A stretch of DNA of 30,934 nucleotides from Anaerolineaceae bacterium UBA6105. Lineage in GTDB: Bacteria > Chloroflexota > Anaerolineae > Anaerolineales > Anaerolineaceae. The notes below the pieces were generated by a model. The model made no database searches, was not told the DNA's origin, and saw only the letters and a list, made by a program, of their open reading frames with translations. Positions 1 through 8,326 of this stretch are shown in pieces; position 1 is the stretch's first letter; every line of letters starts with the position of its first letter. The DNA lies in assembly GCA_002423495.1 (NCBI GenBank), contig DIWN01000098.1, forward strand, positions 41,894-72,827, given 5' to 3'. A program made the translations under genes and the position numbers.

Positions 1-12
1 GGTCTGGAGACC
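1..12. repeat. Hairpin repeat unit cut by the left edge
   Basis: The first bases form GGTC-TGGA-GACC, a 4-bp stem with a 4-nt loop. The 11-mer ggtctggagac recurs at 20503-20513, and a close variant with loop AGGA lies at 20321-20334. It therefore looks like one end of a dispersed repeat family whose better copies sit in the gap at 20195-20560. The rest of the unit would lie left of the window. Confidence 0.45.
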
Positions 13-37
13 GGCGAGAACAGAGTCCTCAGCGAAG

Positions 38-79
38 GTAGGTTTCCGACGTCAGGTTGAACTGCGCAACCTGACCTAC
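38..79. repeat. REP-like inverted repeat
   Basis: A perfect 9-bp inverted repeat (gtcaggttg 51-59, caacctgac 67-75) has a 7-nt loop. It is enclosed by a second pair, gtaggt at 38-43 and acctac at 74-79. It sits in a gene-free edge (1-273) next to two more hairpins and ends in CCTAC, as several other repeats in this window do. Confidence 0.5.
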
Positions 80-106
80 GACTAATCAGCACCTGCATAG
101 ATGATT

Positions 107-137
107 GGCGGAGTGCGCAAAATAAGCGCATTCCGCC
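107..137. repeat. REP-like inverted repeat
   Basis: The arms ggcggagtgcgc (107-118) and gcgcattccgcc (126-137) pair at 11 of 12 positions around a 7-nt loop. The right arm is followed by CTACA, matching the CCCTAC end of other repeats here. No gene is convincing in the flanks. Confidence 0.5.
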
Positions 138-207
138 CTACAAAGGCAACGGATGTGGGAAGAGCAAGCCCATCCCGTACGAGTTGTTTTATTAAATCCG
201 CCTGTAG

Positions 208-269
208 GTCGGAGTGAGCCCGCCTCGTGATCTTGAAATTTCTTGAAGCTTTTGCGGGCTCACTCCGAC
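208..269 (-). repeat. Long perfect inverted repeat after the nucleoside operon
   Basis: The 16-bp arms at 208-223 and 254-269 are perfectly complementary (gtcggagtgagcccgc and its reverse complement), with a 30-nt loop that contains a smaller near-palindrome. The element begins 4 nt after the stop codon of the last nucleoside hydrolase gene. The stem could end or stabilise the operon mRNA. No U-tract follows the second arm on the transcribed strand, so a classic intrinsic terminator is not supported; a REP-like dispersed repeat is the better label. Confidence 0.6.
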
Positions 270-273
270 ACAA

Positions 274-1260
274 TTACTTGGCCAGCAGGTCAAACAGCAA
301 CTCCAGCACCCCGTCCTCATCCACTCCCAGGGGGATGGTGGTGGAGGGGCGCTCAACAACGACTGCGACCGATTCCTCGCCAATACCCTTACCCGCCTGT
401 GTGCTCCTGAAAACATGGTGGTGTTTATCGGCAATGGTTTTGCCCAGGCAAAGACCTTCCGTCACCACGTACACAGGCATCTCTTCACACCTGAAAAGCT
501 CTGGTGCCAACAGATACGCAATCACCGCAGGGTCATGGGTGTGGATGGCACCCTTCATACCATATATCTGTTCGTGAAAGTCCTGGTAACATGGCTGAAT
601 TTTTTCGAGAAGCCCCACCGCAGGGTTGCCAGCCGCATACAATTTTTCAAAATATTCTGGACGCATTACGATTTTGGTGGTGACGTCCAGACCAACCATG
701 GTAACTTTCCAGGGAGCTGCAAAAACAACCTCAGCGGCATGTGGATCGTGATAGATGTTGGCTTCAGCCACGGCAGAGATGTTGCCCAGCGCGAAGGCGC
801 AGCCGCCCATCAGCACCACTTCCTTTACCAAGGGGGCTATGCGAGGCTCCAGGCGATAAGCCATAGCGATATTAGTCAATGGGCCAATTGGAGCAAGGAT
901 TACCTCATGGGGGTTTGCCATAACGGTATCAATAATAAACTGAGCGGCATGCCGCGGATCGAGCTTTCCATGCGGCAAGGGCAGGTTGGTGTTACCAAAA
1001 CCATCTTTGCCGTGCACGCCAGCCGAAAAAGAATTAATATCGTGTACAAGCGGCTGACCGCAACCTTGAGCTACCGGGATATGGTCATTTCCTTCCAGCT
1101 CCACCAAGCGCAAGGCATTTAAGGAGCAAAGTCCCACTTCTGTGTTACCAAACACAGTGGTCAAGCCCAGCACTTCCAGGTCTGGGGAATGCAGAGCCGC
1201 TAAGATTGCCATTGCGTCGTCAATTCCAGGGTCGGTATCGATAATGATTTTTTGAGCCAT
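274..1260 (-). CDS. Inosine/uridine-preferring nucleoside hydrolase (copy 1)
   Basis: It hydrolyses the N-glycosidic bond of ribonucleosides to give a free base and ribose in the cytoplasm. The N-terminal DTDPGIDDA motif supplies the calcium-binding aspartates. VHGKDG, IGPLTN, the GN..AVAEANI segment and the late THDP (catalytic His-Asp) follow in family order, and 328 aa is normal length. The aromatic residue of the usual AEFNI is Ala here (AEANI), while the ribose-contacting Glu and Asn are kept, so base preference may differ from the two sister copies. The ATG at 1260 is chosen over the TTG one codon upstream because AAAGG is well spaced for it. It is the last gene of the operon, 80 nt after copy 2. 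The exact nucleoside substrate cannot be read from sequence. Confidence 0.9.
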   Translation of the reverse strand: MAQKIIIDTDPGIDDAMAILAALHSPDLEVLGLTTVFGNTEVGLCSLNALRLVELEGNDHIPVAQGCGQPLVHDINSFSAGVHGKDGFGNTNLPLPHGKLDPRHAAQFIIDTVMANPHEVILAPIGPLTNIAMAYRLEPRIAPLVKEVVLMGGCAFALGNISAVAEANIYHDPHAAEVVFAAPWKVTMVGLDVTTKIVMRPEYFEKLYAAGNPAVGLLEKIQPCYQDFHEQIYGMKGAIHTHDPAVIAYLLAPELFRCEEMPVYVVTEGLCLGKTIADKHHHVFRSTQAGKGIGEESVAVVVERPSTTIPLGVDEDGVLELLFDLLAK

Positions 1261-1286
1261 CAATCACCTTTCTCTCTATATTCAAC

Positions 1287-1310
1287 GCAGGTCCTCAAGG
1301 GGGGACCTGC
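1287..1310 (-). other. Intergenic hairpin between hydrolase copies 1 and 2
   Basis: A perfect 8-bp stem (gcaggtcc 1287-1294, ggacctgc 1303-1310) with an 8-nt loop lies in the only sizeable gap inside the hydrolase run. No U-tract follows, so it is more likely an mRNA processing or stability element, or a weak attenuator, than a terminator. Confidence 0.4.
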
Positions 1311-1340
1311 TGGAATCTAAACTGGTAATTTGAAGAAATT

Positions 1341-2267
1341 TTAATACTTACTCATCAACTCGAGCACCTTCGTTACAAAGGCCCCGCGGTCGAGATCCAT
1401 GGCTACAAAACCATTTTTCTGCCATTTCGCATCGCTAAACAGGTCTGTTACTGTTTTCCCTTGGGTAATTGAGCCCTTGGTTTCCACGCGAATACCTGCT
1501 GGATAGGCTTTGAAAATTGAGTCATCCGCGGCATAGAGCACTGCAGCGGGATCGTGCATGTTAATGCCACTGATATCCAGCCGGCGCATAAACGCCACGA
1601 TATCTTGCACAACATCACGGAAAAAAACGGCTTGTTTGCTACCCATCGCCGCGACCTGGTCAAGCTCATCAGGGGTCATGAGCGCTTTCATGGTCATATC
1701 CAAACCGCACATGTGCACAGGCACACCGGCGCAAAAGACCATATCGGCCGCCTCAGGGTCAGCATAAATATTGAACTCGGCCGCCGGAGTAGCATTGCCA
1801 GCGAAGCTTGAACCACCCATGATAACGATACGTTTGACCAGCTGGGGAAGGTCAGGGTATTTGAGGAAGGCCATAGCGAGATTAGTGAGCGGACCGATGG
1901 CAATGATCTCCAACTCGCCTTGCTGTTCCAGCGCATATTGGTGGATGGCGTCCCAGGCGTTCACGCCCTCAACTTCTCTTTTGGTGTGGGGGAGGTCAAA
2001 GCCGGCCATGCCATTGGAACCATGCACTTCGGCAGCTTCCACACGCTTGCGGAAGATCGGTCCGGCTGCCCCACGATAGACGGGCAGGTCCCAATCCAAA
2101 AATTCGAGCAGTCCCAGGGCGTTATAAGTCGTGTGCTCCAAGGAGACATTGCCCGCCACACTGGTGATTGCAAGGACCTTCAATTGAGGCAGTTGCTTTG
2201 CCAGCAGAAAGGCGATGGCATCATCCACGCCCGGGTCACAGTCCAGGATTACAGGAATGGGGCTCAT
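1341..2267 (-). CDS. Inosine/uridine-preferring nucleoside hydrolase (copy 2)
   Basis: This is a 308-aa nucleoside hydrolase with all family landmarks: the aspartate cluster DCDPGVDDA near residue 9, EVHGSNG, IGPLTN, GN.TPAAEFNIYADPEAA (ribose-binding Glu and Asn) and MHDPAAV with the catalytic His-Asp. It should release a purine or pyrimidine base from imported nucleosides. The start ATG overlaps the stop of copy 3 by 4 bp (ATGA), and AAAGGAG sits 5 nt upstream, so the two are translationally coupled. It differs clearly from its neighbours along its length, so this is not a recent duplication. Confidence 0.92.
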   Translation of the reverse strand: MSPIPVILDCDPGVDDAIAFLLAKQLPQLKVLAITSVAGNVSLEHTTYNALGLLEFLDWDLPVYRGAAGPIFRKRVEAAEVHGSNGMAGFDLPHTKREVEGVNAWDAIHQYALEQQGELEIIAIGPLTNLAMAFLKYPDLPQLVKRIVIMGGSSFAGNATPAAEFNIYADPEAADMVFCAGVPVHMCGLDMTMKALMTPDELDQVAAMGSKQAVFFRDVVQDIVAFMRRLDISGINMHDPAAVLYAADDSIFKAYPAGIRVETKGSITQGKTVTDLFSDAKWQKNGFVAMDLDRGAFVTKVLELMSKY

Positions 2268-3208
2268 TCTGACTCCTTTCCATACCAGGCAGCCGCTTCA
2301 GCCAGAAGGTCGATAAAAGCTTCACGGTCAATGTCTACCAGGGCGTGCGTGTTGGGTGGTTGTTGCCTGAAGCCATAATGATCCGCCACAGTTGCTCCCC
2401 GGCAGAAGTCACCGGAAGTCTCGATCTGCACATAATAATCCTCAACAATCAGGATTTCAGGTTTGATTAACGCTGCCACCGCCACTGCGTCGTGCAATGG
2501 CGCGCCGGCATAGCCGAGGCCACGGTGGAAGTTGTAGAAAAAGTCCAGCCATTCCGCGACCACAACCGCGACCGGATTACCTAAAGCGCGGATGCGTTCA
2601 AAGTCTTCAGGGAAGACCAGAGCTTTGAGCGTTACGTCCAGCCCAGCCATAGTGATCGGCAAGCCTGATTTAAAAACCACATCGGCTGCTTCAGGGTCAA
2701 CCAATATATTGAATTCAGCTGCCGGGGTCCAGTTCCCAAAAGCCAGACCGCCACCCATAATAGAAATGTGAGCGATTCTGGGCTTTAACTCAGGGTGCAG
2801 GATCAGGAGCGCGCCAACATTCGTAAGTGGACCGGTGGCAACGATGGTGACAGGTTGACTTGAGGTGGAGATGGTCTTTGCCATCAACTCCACCGCGCTA
2901 AGTGGCTCAGCTTCTATTTCTGGATCTGGCAGCGCTGGACCGTCCAAACCGGTTTCTCCGTGGACGTTTCCCGCGTGGATAGGCTCCCCATGCAAGGGCT
3001 CTTCTGTGCCCATGGCAAAGGGAGCATCAATGCCCAGCAGGGTCATCACTCTGCGGGCATTATAGCTGGTCTTCTCTATGCTTTGGTTGCCACTGACAGA
3101 GGTGCAGGCTAAGATTTCCAACTTGTCGCTGGCTTTGGCAAGCATCCAGGCAATTGCGTCATCATGACCGGGATCTCCGTCGAGAATAATGGGGATTTTT
3201 GAGGTCAT
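2264..3208 (-). CDS. Inosine/uridine-preferring nucleoside hydrolase (copy 3)
   Basis: A 314-aa nucleoside hydrolase. It carries DGDPGHDDA near the N-terminus, NVHGETG, TGPLTN, GN.TPAAEFNILVDPEAA and LHDAVAV near residue 235, in the family order. It has His after the PG of the aspartate cluster and HDA rather than HDP at the catalytic site; both changes leave the metal and catalytic residues in place. It overlaps the upstream permease gene by 4 bp and the downstream hydrolase by 4 bp. It is the first of three tandem hydrolases in transcription order and would act directly on what the adjacent ABC transporter imports. Confidence 0.92.
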   Translation of the reverse strand: MTSKIPIILDGDPGHDDAIAWMLAKASDKLEILACTSVSGNQSIEKTSYNARRVMTLLGIDAPFAMGTEEPLHGEPIHAGNVHGETGLDGPALPDPEIEAEPLSAVELMAKTISTSSQPVTIVATGPLTNVGALLILHPELKPRIAHISIMGGGLAFGNWTPAAEFNILVDPEAADVVFKSGLPITMAGLDVTLKALVFPEDFERIRALGNPVAVVVAEWLDFFYNFHRGLGYAGAPLHDAVAVAALIKPEILIVEDYYVQIETSGDFCRGATVADHYGFRQQPPNTHALVDIDREAFIDLLAEAAAWYGKESE

Positions 3209-4158
3209 TCGGCGCCTTCCGTCACAGCGTGGCGTTTCTTAAGTTTGTTCTTAATACTGATGGCATAAAGCACCAAGCCGATAATAGTTACAAGATAAGG
3301 AATCACCGATACCAGGTAGCTGGAAACACCTTGCATGCCTGAAACTTTGGTGCGCAGTGCCTGCGCCAGCCCAAATAAGAGCGAAGAAAGCATCGTGCCA
3401 ACCGGCTCTCCGCGCCCCATGGCTGTGGCTGCCAGGGCAATAAAACCGCGCCCGGCCACCATGCCTGAGTTCCAACCCTGGGAGTAATACATGGACATAA
3501 ACGCGCCACCCAAACCTGCCATCGCTCCAGAGAGACCAATGGCAATGTATTGGATTTTCTGCACAGAAACTCCAATCGAGGTGGCCGCGTTGGGGTTTTC
3601 ACCCACTGCGCGAATATTCAATCCCAGCGGGGTCTTATACAAGACCACCCAAATCAGCCAGACAAGCAGAAATGCCAGGTAGGTCAAGACCGAGTGTCCA
3701 GACAAAACCTGCCCCAGGTAGGGTATGGACTGAATCAAGGGGATGTCCACGGTGGGAATGAGCAGCTCTCGCGTGACCAGGGCGCCTGTGTTTCCTCTCA
3801 TACCGGTAAACATGTCCAGCAGGAAGATGGTACCGCCCGCGCCTAACATATTTACCGCAATACCGCCCAGGATGATGTCGGTTTTCAATTCAAAAGCAAA
3901 GAAACCAATCAGCAGGGCTAAGAGAACCCCGATAACCAAGGCTCCGATCACGCCAACTAACCAGGATTGCGTCCAATAGCCAAAAAGAACGCCGAAGAGA
4001 GCCGATATCATCATGATACCTTCGAGACCAATGTTAACCACGCCCGCTTTTTCCGCAATGACTGCACCCAGAGCTGCAAAAAGAATCGGGGCAGTGATGC
4101 GAATTACACTGTAGAGGAAATCGGAATTGAAAATTGATAAAAGCAGATCCCCGATCAT
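3205..4158 (-). CDS. Nucleoside ABC transporter permease (NupC/YufQ type)
   Basis: This 317-aa protein is hydrophobic nearly throughout, with about eight to ten membrane segments. It contains the permease signature EKAGVVNIGLEGIMM near residue 38 and a glycine-rich RGFIALAATAMGRGEP segment, typical of the inner-membrane permeases that work with Bmp-family binding proteins. It should form the channel together with the permease encoded just upstream. AGGG lies upstream of the ATG, which overlaps the previous stop by 4 bp. Related sugar permeases are less likely, because the binding protein and three nucleoside hydrolases of the same operon point to nucleosides. Confidence 0.9.
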   Translation of the reverse strand: MIGDLLLSIFNSDFLYSVIRITAPILFAALGAVIAEKAGVVNIGLEGIMMISALFGVLFGYWTQSWLVGVIGALVIGVLLALLIGFFAFELKTDIILGGIAVNMLGAGGTIFLLDMFTGMRGNTGALVTRELLIPTVDIPLIQSIPYLGQVLSGHSVLTYLAFLLVWLIWVVLYKTPLGLNIRAVGENPNAATSIGVSVQKIQYIAIGLSGAMAGLGGAFMSMYYSQGWNSGMVAGRGFIALAATAMGRGEPVGTMLSSLLFGLAQALRTKVSGMQGVSSYLVSVIPYLVTIIGLVLYAISIKNKLKKRHAVTEGAE

Positions 4159-5282
4159 GAGTTGATCCCTCCCTGGCTTGCTGCAGTTTCCTGCAGTGCC
4201 AAATCACGCTGGGCATTGCGAACCACAATTCGCTGCCGGTATTTCGCCAGGAATTGCTCAGCCGCGAAGAACAGGAAAATGGCTGCCTGGATGATATCGA
4301 TCATCTCAGAGGGTACGTCACTGTAGGTTGCCATCAAATTGCAGCCCTTATTCAGATAGGCAATAAAGAAGGCTGCGAATGGCACAAAGATTGGATTATT
4401 TTTCGCCAAAATTGCAATCGTGATGCCAAGCCAGCCGTACCCCGGAAGTTCACGCCACAAAAAGGTACTGAAGCGTCCAAGAACCTCAATACTGCCACCC
4501 ATACCCGAGAGCATGCCGCCAATTACCTGGGAAAGAATGATCACCGTACCAACCTGCATGCCTGAATACTGCGCAAAGGACTGGTTGATACCGATCATGC
4601 GGATGGCATAACCCCACTTGGTGCGGTACATGAAAAGGGCAATGATGACCACAAAAATCAGCGCAACCACGAACCCCCAGGTCAGTTTGGTGCCATTGGA
4701 AATTATCTCAGGAATTCTGGCTGTTTCCAAGAAGGGGAAGGTTTGGGTGGCGCCCTTGCTGCGATCCGCGAAAACAAAATTGAGGAAATGCAGAATGACG
4801 AACATGACGACATAGTTCATCATTAGCGAGGTCACCATCTCACTTGCCCCCAGCTTCACCTTGAGAATAGCCGGAATAAGCATGATAAGCCCACCGGCAA
4901 CCGCTCCTGCCAGGACACACACAACCTGGTGAAGCCCGGTATTCAGATCGAGGTAGATACCGAGCAAGGCGCCGACAAAGCCGCCCAGCATAATGGCTCC
5001 CTCACCACCAAGGTTAAACTGGTTAGCCGAGAACATGACGCACACCGCCAGGCCAGAGAAAATGGTTGGGATCATGGCAGCTAAGATCGTCAGGAAACTG
5101 GTGGTATTAAAAACATTGCCAGTAGCCTTGAAGCTGACCACTGGTCCCACCAGCAAATATTTCAGTGCAGTTAATGGTTCATCAGAAGAGATAAAGATGA
5201 AAATCGCAGCAACTGCCAGTGCTAACGAAATGGCAGCCACTCCACGAAGCAAATTAAATACTATCAATCTTCTATCACTCAT
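4155..5282 (-). CDS. Nucleoside ABC transporter permease (NupB/YufP type)
   Basis: A 375-aa polytopic membrane protein. It starts with a short cytoplasmic stretch and one hydrophobic helix, then a large loop, and then the permease core with FNLGGEGAIMLGGFVG near residue 90, the family counterpart of the NIGLEG motif in its partner. The pair would make a heterodimeric importer channel. The ATG overlaps the end of the ATPase gene by 8 bp and has AAGG 6 nt upstream. Length and order (binding protein, ATPase, longer permease, shorter permease) match the Bmp-Nup/Yuf nucleoside transporters. Confidence 0.9.
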   Translation of the reverse strand: MSDRRLIVFNLLRGVAAISLALAVAAIFIFISSDEPLTALKYLLVGPVVSFKATGNVFNTTSFLTILAAMIPTIFSGLAVCVMFSANQFNLGGEGAIMLGGFVGALLGIYLDLNTGLHQVVCVLAGAVAGGLIMLIPAILKVKLGASEMVTSLMMNYVVMFVILHFLNFVFADRSKGATQTFPFLETARIPEIISNGTKLTWGFVVALIFVVIIALFMYRTKWGYAIRMIGINQSFAQYSGMQVGTVIILSQVIGGMLSGMGGSIEVLGRFSTFLWRELPGYGWLGITIAILAKNNPIFVPFAAFFIAYLNKGCNLMATYSDVPSEMIDIIQAAIFLFFAAEQFLAKYRQRIVVRNAQRDLALQETAASQGGINS

Positions 5283-6876
5283 AGCTCACCTTCGCGATTT
5301 CTTCTTCAGTTTGGTGTTTCAAACCGAGCATATATTCGCCCATAGTAAGGTCATCCAATTGACTTGAGTCCTCGAAATATCCCACGATCTTACCGCCATA
5401 CATGACGATCAGGCTGTCGCTGAGTTCAATGACCTCGTTCAGATCAGCCGAGACTAACAGCACCGCTGTTCCACCGCGGCTAAGTTCAACGATCTCGTTT
5501 CGGATGAATTCAGTTGCGCCGACATCGATACCGCGCGTTGGCTGATCGGCGATCAGCAAAGTGGGCATACTTGAAAGCTCACGCGCGACCACGACCTTTT
5601 GGATATTTCCACCAGAAAGCATCTTGACCTGCTGTTTGGGCGACTTTGCCAGGATGCGATAATCAACGATTAAATTCTGACTTTCATGGTGAATTTCACG
5701 CATATTGAACAGCGGACCCTTGTTGAAGCGTTTGTTGCCAAAGCGATCTGAAATGACGTTCTCTTCGATACTGGCGATATCAGCAATACCGTAGGTCATG
5801 CGATCTTCCGGTACCAGGGAAACCCCACGGTTGCGGATTTTGTCTTGCGACAGGTTGACAATCGACTCCCCACAAACAGTTACCGTGCCAGCATCAGGTG
5901 TGTTGAGATTGAATAGCATTTCCACTAATTCCCGCTGCCCATTGCCTTCCACGCCGGCAATCCCCAATATCTCACCTTTGCGTACTGAGAATGACACCTT
6001 ATCGAGCATCTTCTTATTCCAACGGTTCGTGTATTCCAAATCGCGGACTTTCAGCACAGTTTCCGTGGGTTGGGACTTGTCTTTCACAACTTTAAGTACC
6101 ACATCGCGTCCGACCATTAATCGGGAGATCTCTTTTTCGCTGATGTCAGCCGTGTTATACACCCCCATCGACCTGCCACCACGCATGATCGTAAGCCTGT
6201 CAGTGATTTGTTTAATTTCCTTGAGTTTATGAGAAATAAATATAATGGTGAAGCCTTGCTCTTTCAGGGCAATCAGTTCTTTAAACAATTCTGAGGTTTC
6301 TTGCGTGGTCAGAACCGCGGTTGGTTCATCCAGGATGAGTATCTTCGCGCCACGAACCAGGGCTTTTAGAATTTCCACCTTTTGCTTCATCCCAACCGGA
6401 ATATCTATCACTTTGGCGTTAGGATCAATACGCAGGTTGTATCGGGCTGCATTTTCCTCGGCGATTTGTACGGCTTTCTTAAAATCAATAAGAAAGCGGG
6501 ATTTAGTGGTGGGTGCCATGCCCAAGACGATATTTTCTGCAACAGTCAGGCTGGGAACCAGCATAAAGTGCTGGTGAACCATGCCGATACCGAGAGAAAT
6601 AGCTTTGTTGGGGGAAGTGATTGCCACCGATTGGCCATTGATAAGGATCTCTCCACTGGTGGGCTGTTCCAGGCCAAACAGGATCTTCATCAGCGTTGAC
6701 TTGCCCGCGCCGTTTTCTCCCATGATGGCATGAATTTCGCCCCTTCTTAATAGGAAATCCACATCTTTGTTGGCAGCAATTCCATTGGGATATACCTTGC
6801 TGATCCCTCTCATCTGGACAACAAAATCTTCTTGTTCCACAATTTCTTTTTGTTCAACAATAACTTCTTGTTCCAT
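5275..6876 (-). CDS. Nucleoside ABC transporter ATPase, two ABC domains (NupA/YufO type)
   Basis: This 533-aa cytoplasmic ATPase would energise the two permeases. The first ABC domain has Walker A GENGAGKST near residue 54 and Walker B ILILDEPTA, with a degenerate signature (VGMKQKVEI). The second has a degenerate P-loop (GVEGNGQRE, lacking Lys-Ser/Thr), a good LSGGNIQK signature, and IADQPTRG with Gln in place of the usual catalytic Glu. This asymmetry, with one competent ATP site, is normal for the MglA/YufO group. The first 20 residues are unusual: a run of imperfect VEQ/EQE repeats precedes the ABC fold. AAGG lies 10 nt before ATG. The gene follows the binding protein after a 97-nt gap with a hairpin. 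Confidence 0.92.
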   Translation of the reverse strand: MEQEVIVEQKEIVEQEDFVVQMRGISKVYPNGIAANKDVDFLLRRGEIHAIMGENGAGKSTLMKILFGLEQPTSGEILINGQSVAITSPNKAISLGIGMVHQHFMLVPSLTVAENIVLGMAPTTKSRFLIDFKKAVQIAEENAARYNLRIDPNAKVIDIPVGMKQKVEILKALVRGAKILILDEPTAVLTTQETSELFKELIALKEQGFTIIFISHKLKEIKQITDRLTIMRGGRSMGVYNTADISEKEISRLMVGRDVVLKVVKDKSQPTETVLKVRDLEYTNRWNKKMLDKVSFSVRKGEILGIAGVEGNGQRELVEMLFNLNTPDAGTVTVCGESIVNLSQDKIRNRGVSLVPEDRMTYGIADIASIEENVISDRFGNKRFNKGPLFNMREIHHESQNLIVDYRILAKSPKQQVKMLSGGNIQKVVVARELSSMPTLLIADQPTRGIDVGATEFIRNEIVELSRGGTAVLLVSADLNEVIELSDSLIVMYGGKIVGYFEDSSQLDDLTMGEYMLGLKHQTEEEIAKVSYE

Positions 6877-6907
6877 AGGTAGGTATCCTTCTTGGAGCTT
6901 TTAAGAC

Positions 6908-6939
6908 TCGAGGGGAGCCAAGTGATTAGCTCCCCTCGA
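6908..6939 (-). other. Hairpin between binding-protein and ATPase genes
   Basis: The arms tcgaggggagc (6908-6918) and gctcccctcga (6929-6939) form a perfect 11-bp GC-rich stem with a 10-nt loop. No U-run follows. In binding-protein transporter operons such a stem often protects the upstream message or reduces read-through, which would give excess binding protein over ATPase and permeases. Confidence 0.6.
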
Positions 6940-6973
6940 ATGAAGACTTAGAACATGACGCTCAAAGACAAGA

Positions 6974-8104
6974 TTATGGTTGGAGAGAATCTCTCAGTGT
7001 CACTACTGTGTTGGTGGTGTCACCAATAGCGGTGGGGACAATAATCTTGCCAGCGACAATGTCATCCTGGGCTGCCAGGACGGCATCCTGGACGGCTTTC
7101 GGAGCTATTGCAGCAAAGTTTTTGTCAATCACGATACCCACGCCACCTTCAGGGATACCGAGGCGAACTTCCTGACCCCAATAGGTGCGGCCAGCGTCCC
7201 ATTCGTCAAACAGCCAGACGATTGATTTGCCAACATTCTTCAGACCAGAGGTCAGAGTGATAGCAGCCTGATCAGCGGGGAGGGTCAGTTCCTGGTCAGA
7301 GTCGACGCCAATGAACCAGGCTTTGCCAGATTCGAGCGCGGCTTCAGCAGCGCCATTGCCAGAAAGACCAGCCACACCCCAAAGGATGTCAGCGTTCTTA
7401 TCGCTGATCATGGAAAGTCCCATTTCCTTGGCGGTGGCGGTGTCAACATAGCTGTTGACGTAGCGGGTGTCCACTTTGATTTCGGGGTTGGCAGCTTGTG
7501 CGCCAAGCAGGAAACCGTACAGGAAGTCGTTGATGACAGGGCTGTCAATACCGCCCACAAAACCTACAACAGCTTCGGGGTTGATCTTGGCGACACCGGT
7601 TTCGGTGGTCATTTTGCCAGCGAATGTGCCGATCAGGTAACCCATGTCATTCTGCTTGTAGGTAATATTGACAACATTTTGGTTGACGCCAACATAAGTG
7701 TTGTCATCATAGATCAGGAATTTCTGATCAGGATAGGTGGTGGCGGCTTCTTTCAGGTAGTCAGGCATTTGGTAGGTACCGCAGATAACGAGATCGTACT
7801 CACCACTGCTGGCAACTTCGTTCAAAGTCTCGAGCCATTTCGGCTGATCCTGATCCGTGCCGCCCATTTCAATGGACTTGTAGGTGATGCGTCCAGCTGC
7901 TTCCAATTCCTTTAGACCGGATTCAGCGGCATCAAAGAACGACTTATCACCAAGGTTACCGTTCACCAGGTTGACCACGTTATAAACTTTTCCCGCTGGT
8001 TCTGCGGGTGCGGCTGGTGCTTGGGGTTCCGCTGGTGTTTGCCCGCAGCCCACCATAGACACGGCCATGATTGCAACGAGCACGAACATTAAGAACTTCT
8101 TCAT
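6974..8104 (-). CDS. bmpA: Bmp-family nucleoside-binding lipoprotein
   Basis: This is the extracytoplasmic substrate-binding protein of the importer. A lipoprotein signal peptide (Lys-Lys, hydrophobic core, lipobox MVGC with Cys20) is followed by a Pro/Ala-rich linker that tethers the mature protein. The family marks are NGNLGDKSFFDAAESG, where the Asp-Lys-Ser-Phe region contacts ligand, GFVGGIDSPV, and FIGVDSDQ near the C-terminal third. The start at 8104 is preferred over a possible start at 8134 because AAGGAG lies 6 nt before it and it gives a clean signal peptide. Length is 376 aa, usual for PnrA/BmpA proteins that bind purine and pyrimidine nucleosides. Three nucleoside hydrolases in the same operon support that ligand class. 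Confidence 0.93.
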   Translation of the reverse strand: MKKFLMFVLVAIMAVSMVGCGQTPAEPQAPAAPAEPAGKVYNVVNLVNGNLGDKSFFDAAESGLKELEAAGRITYKSIEMGGTDQDQPKWLETLNEVASSGEYDLVICGTYQMPDYLKEAATTYPDQKFLIYDDNTYVGVNQNVVNITYKQNDMGYLIGTFAGKMTTETGVAKINPEAVVGFVGGIDSPVINDFLYGFLLGAQAANPEIKVDTRYVNSYVDTATAKEMGLSMISDKNADILWGVAGLSGNGAAEAALESGKAWFIGVDSDQELTLPADQAAITLTSGLKNVGKSIVWLFDEWDAGRTYWGQEVRLGIPEGGVGIVIDKNFAAIAPKAVQDAVLAAQDDIVAGKIIVPTAIGDTTNTVVTLRDSLQP

Positions 8105-8154
8105 TTTTTTCTCCTTCTTGGGGTGTTGTAGCAATAATTTTGCATGGAAAGATT

Positions 8155-8319
8155 CTATGCGCAGACGCTTAAACTGTCAATATCCTGGTGGGTCTCTTCA
8201 CATTTGACCAGAAAGGCTAAAATATCCAGGAGCTTACTCGATTCGGCGCTCAATTTGTCCGGATCACCGCAGTCGCAGTCTTTGTTTGCGGAACAGCAAT
8301 CTTTGTCGAAATCACGCAT
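8155..8319 (-). CDS. Possible small Cys-rich acidic protein at the head of the nucleoside operon
   Basis: A 54-aa reading frame lies 50 nt upstream of the binding-protein gene on the same strand. I do not recognise a family. Its N-terminal half is acidic and Cys-rich (KDCCSANKDCDCGDPD), and the C-terminal half looks like an amphipathic helix (KLLDILAFLVKCEE) with one more Cys before the end and a final Cys-Ala. Codons are ordinary for the region. There is no Shine-Dalgarno, but a promoter-like pair (8327-8355) puts the predicted transcript start at or next to the ATG, which would make it leaderless. It may be a metal-binding or redox-sensing peptide, or just a leader region. The opposite-strand frame here looks worse. 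Confidence 0.4.
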   Translation of the reverse strand: MRDFDKDCCSANKDCDCGDPDKLSAESSKLLDILAFLVKCEETHQDIDSLSVCA

Positions 8320-8326
8320 AAACGCG

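Noticed and set aside
208..269. Intrinsic terminator of the nucleoside operon
   Set aside because: The stem is strong, but the loop is 30 nt and no U-tract follows on the transcribed strand, so it was listed as a repeat.
82..273. Minus-strand 63-codon frame at the left edge
   Set aside because: It spans two hairpin repeats, has no ribosome site and reads like translated repeat DNA.
415..1122. Long plus-strand reading frame of 235 codons
   Set aside because: It lies wholly antisense to a nucleoside hydrolase with complete motifs, and the predicted protein has no recognisable domain.
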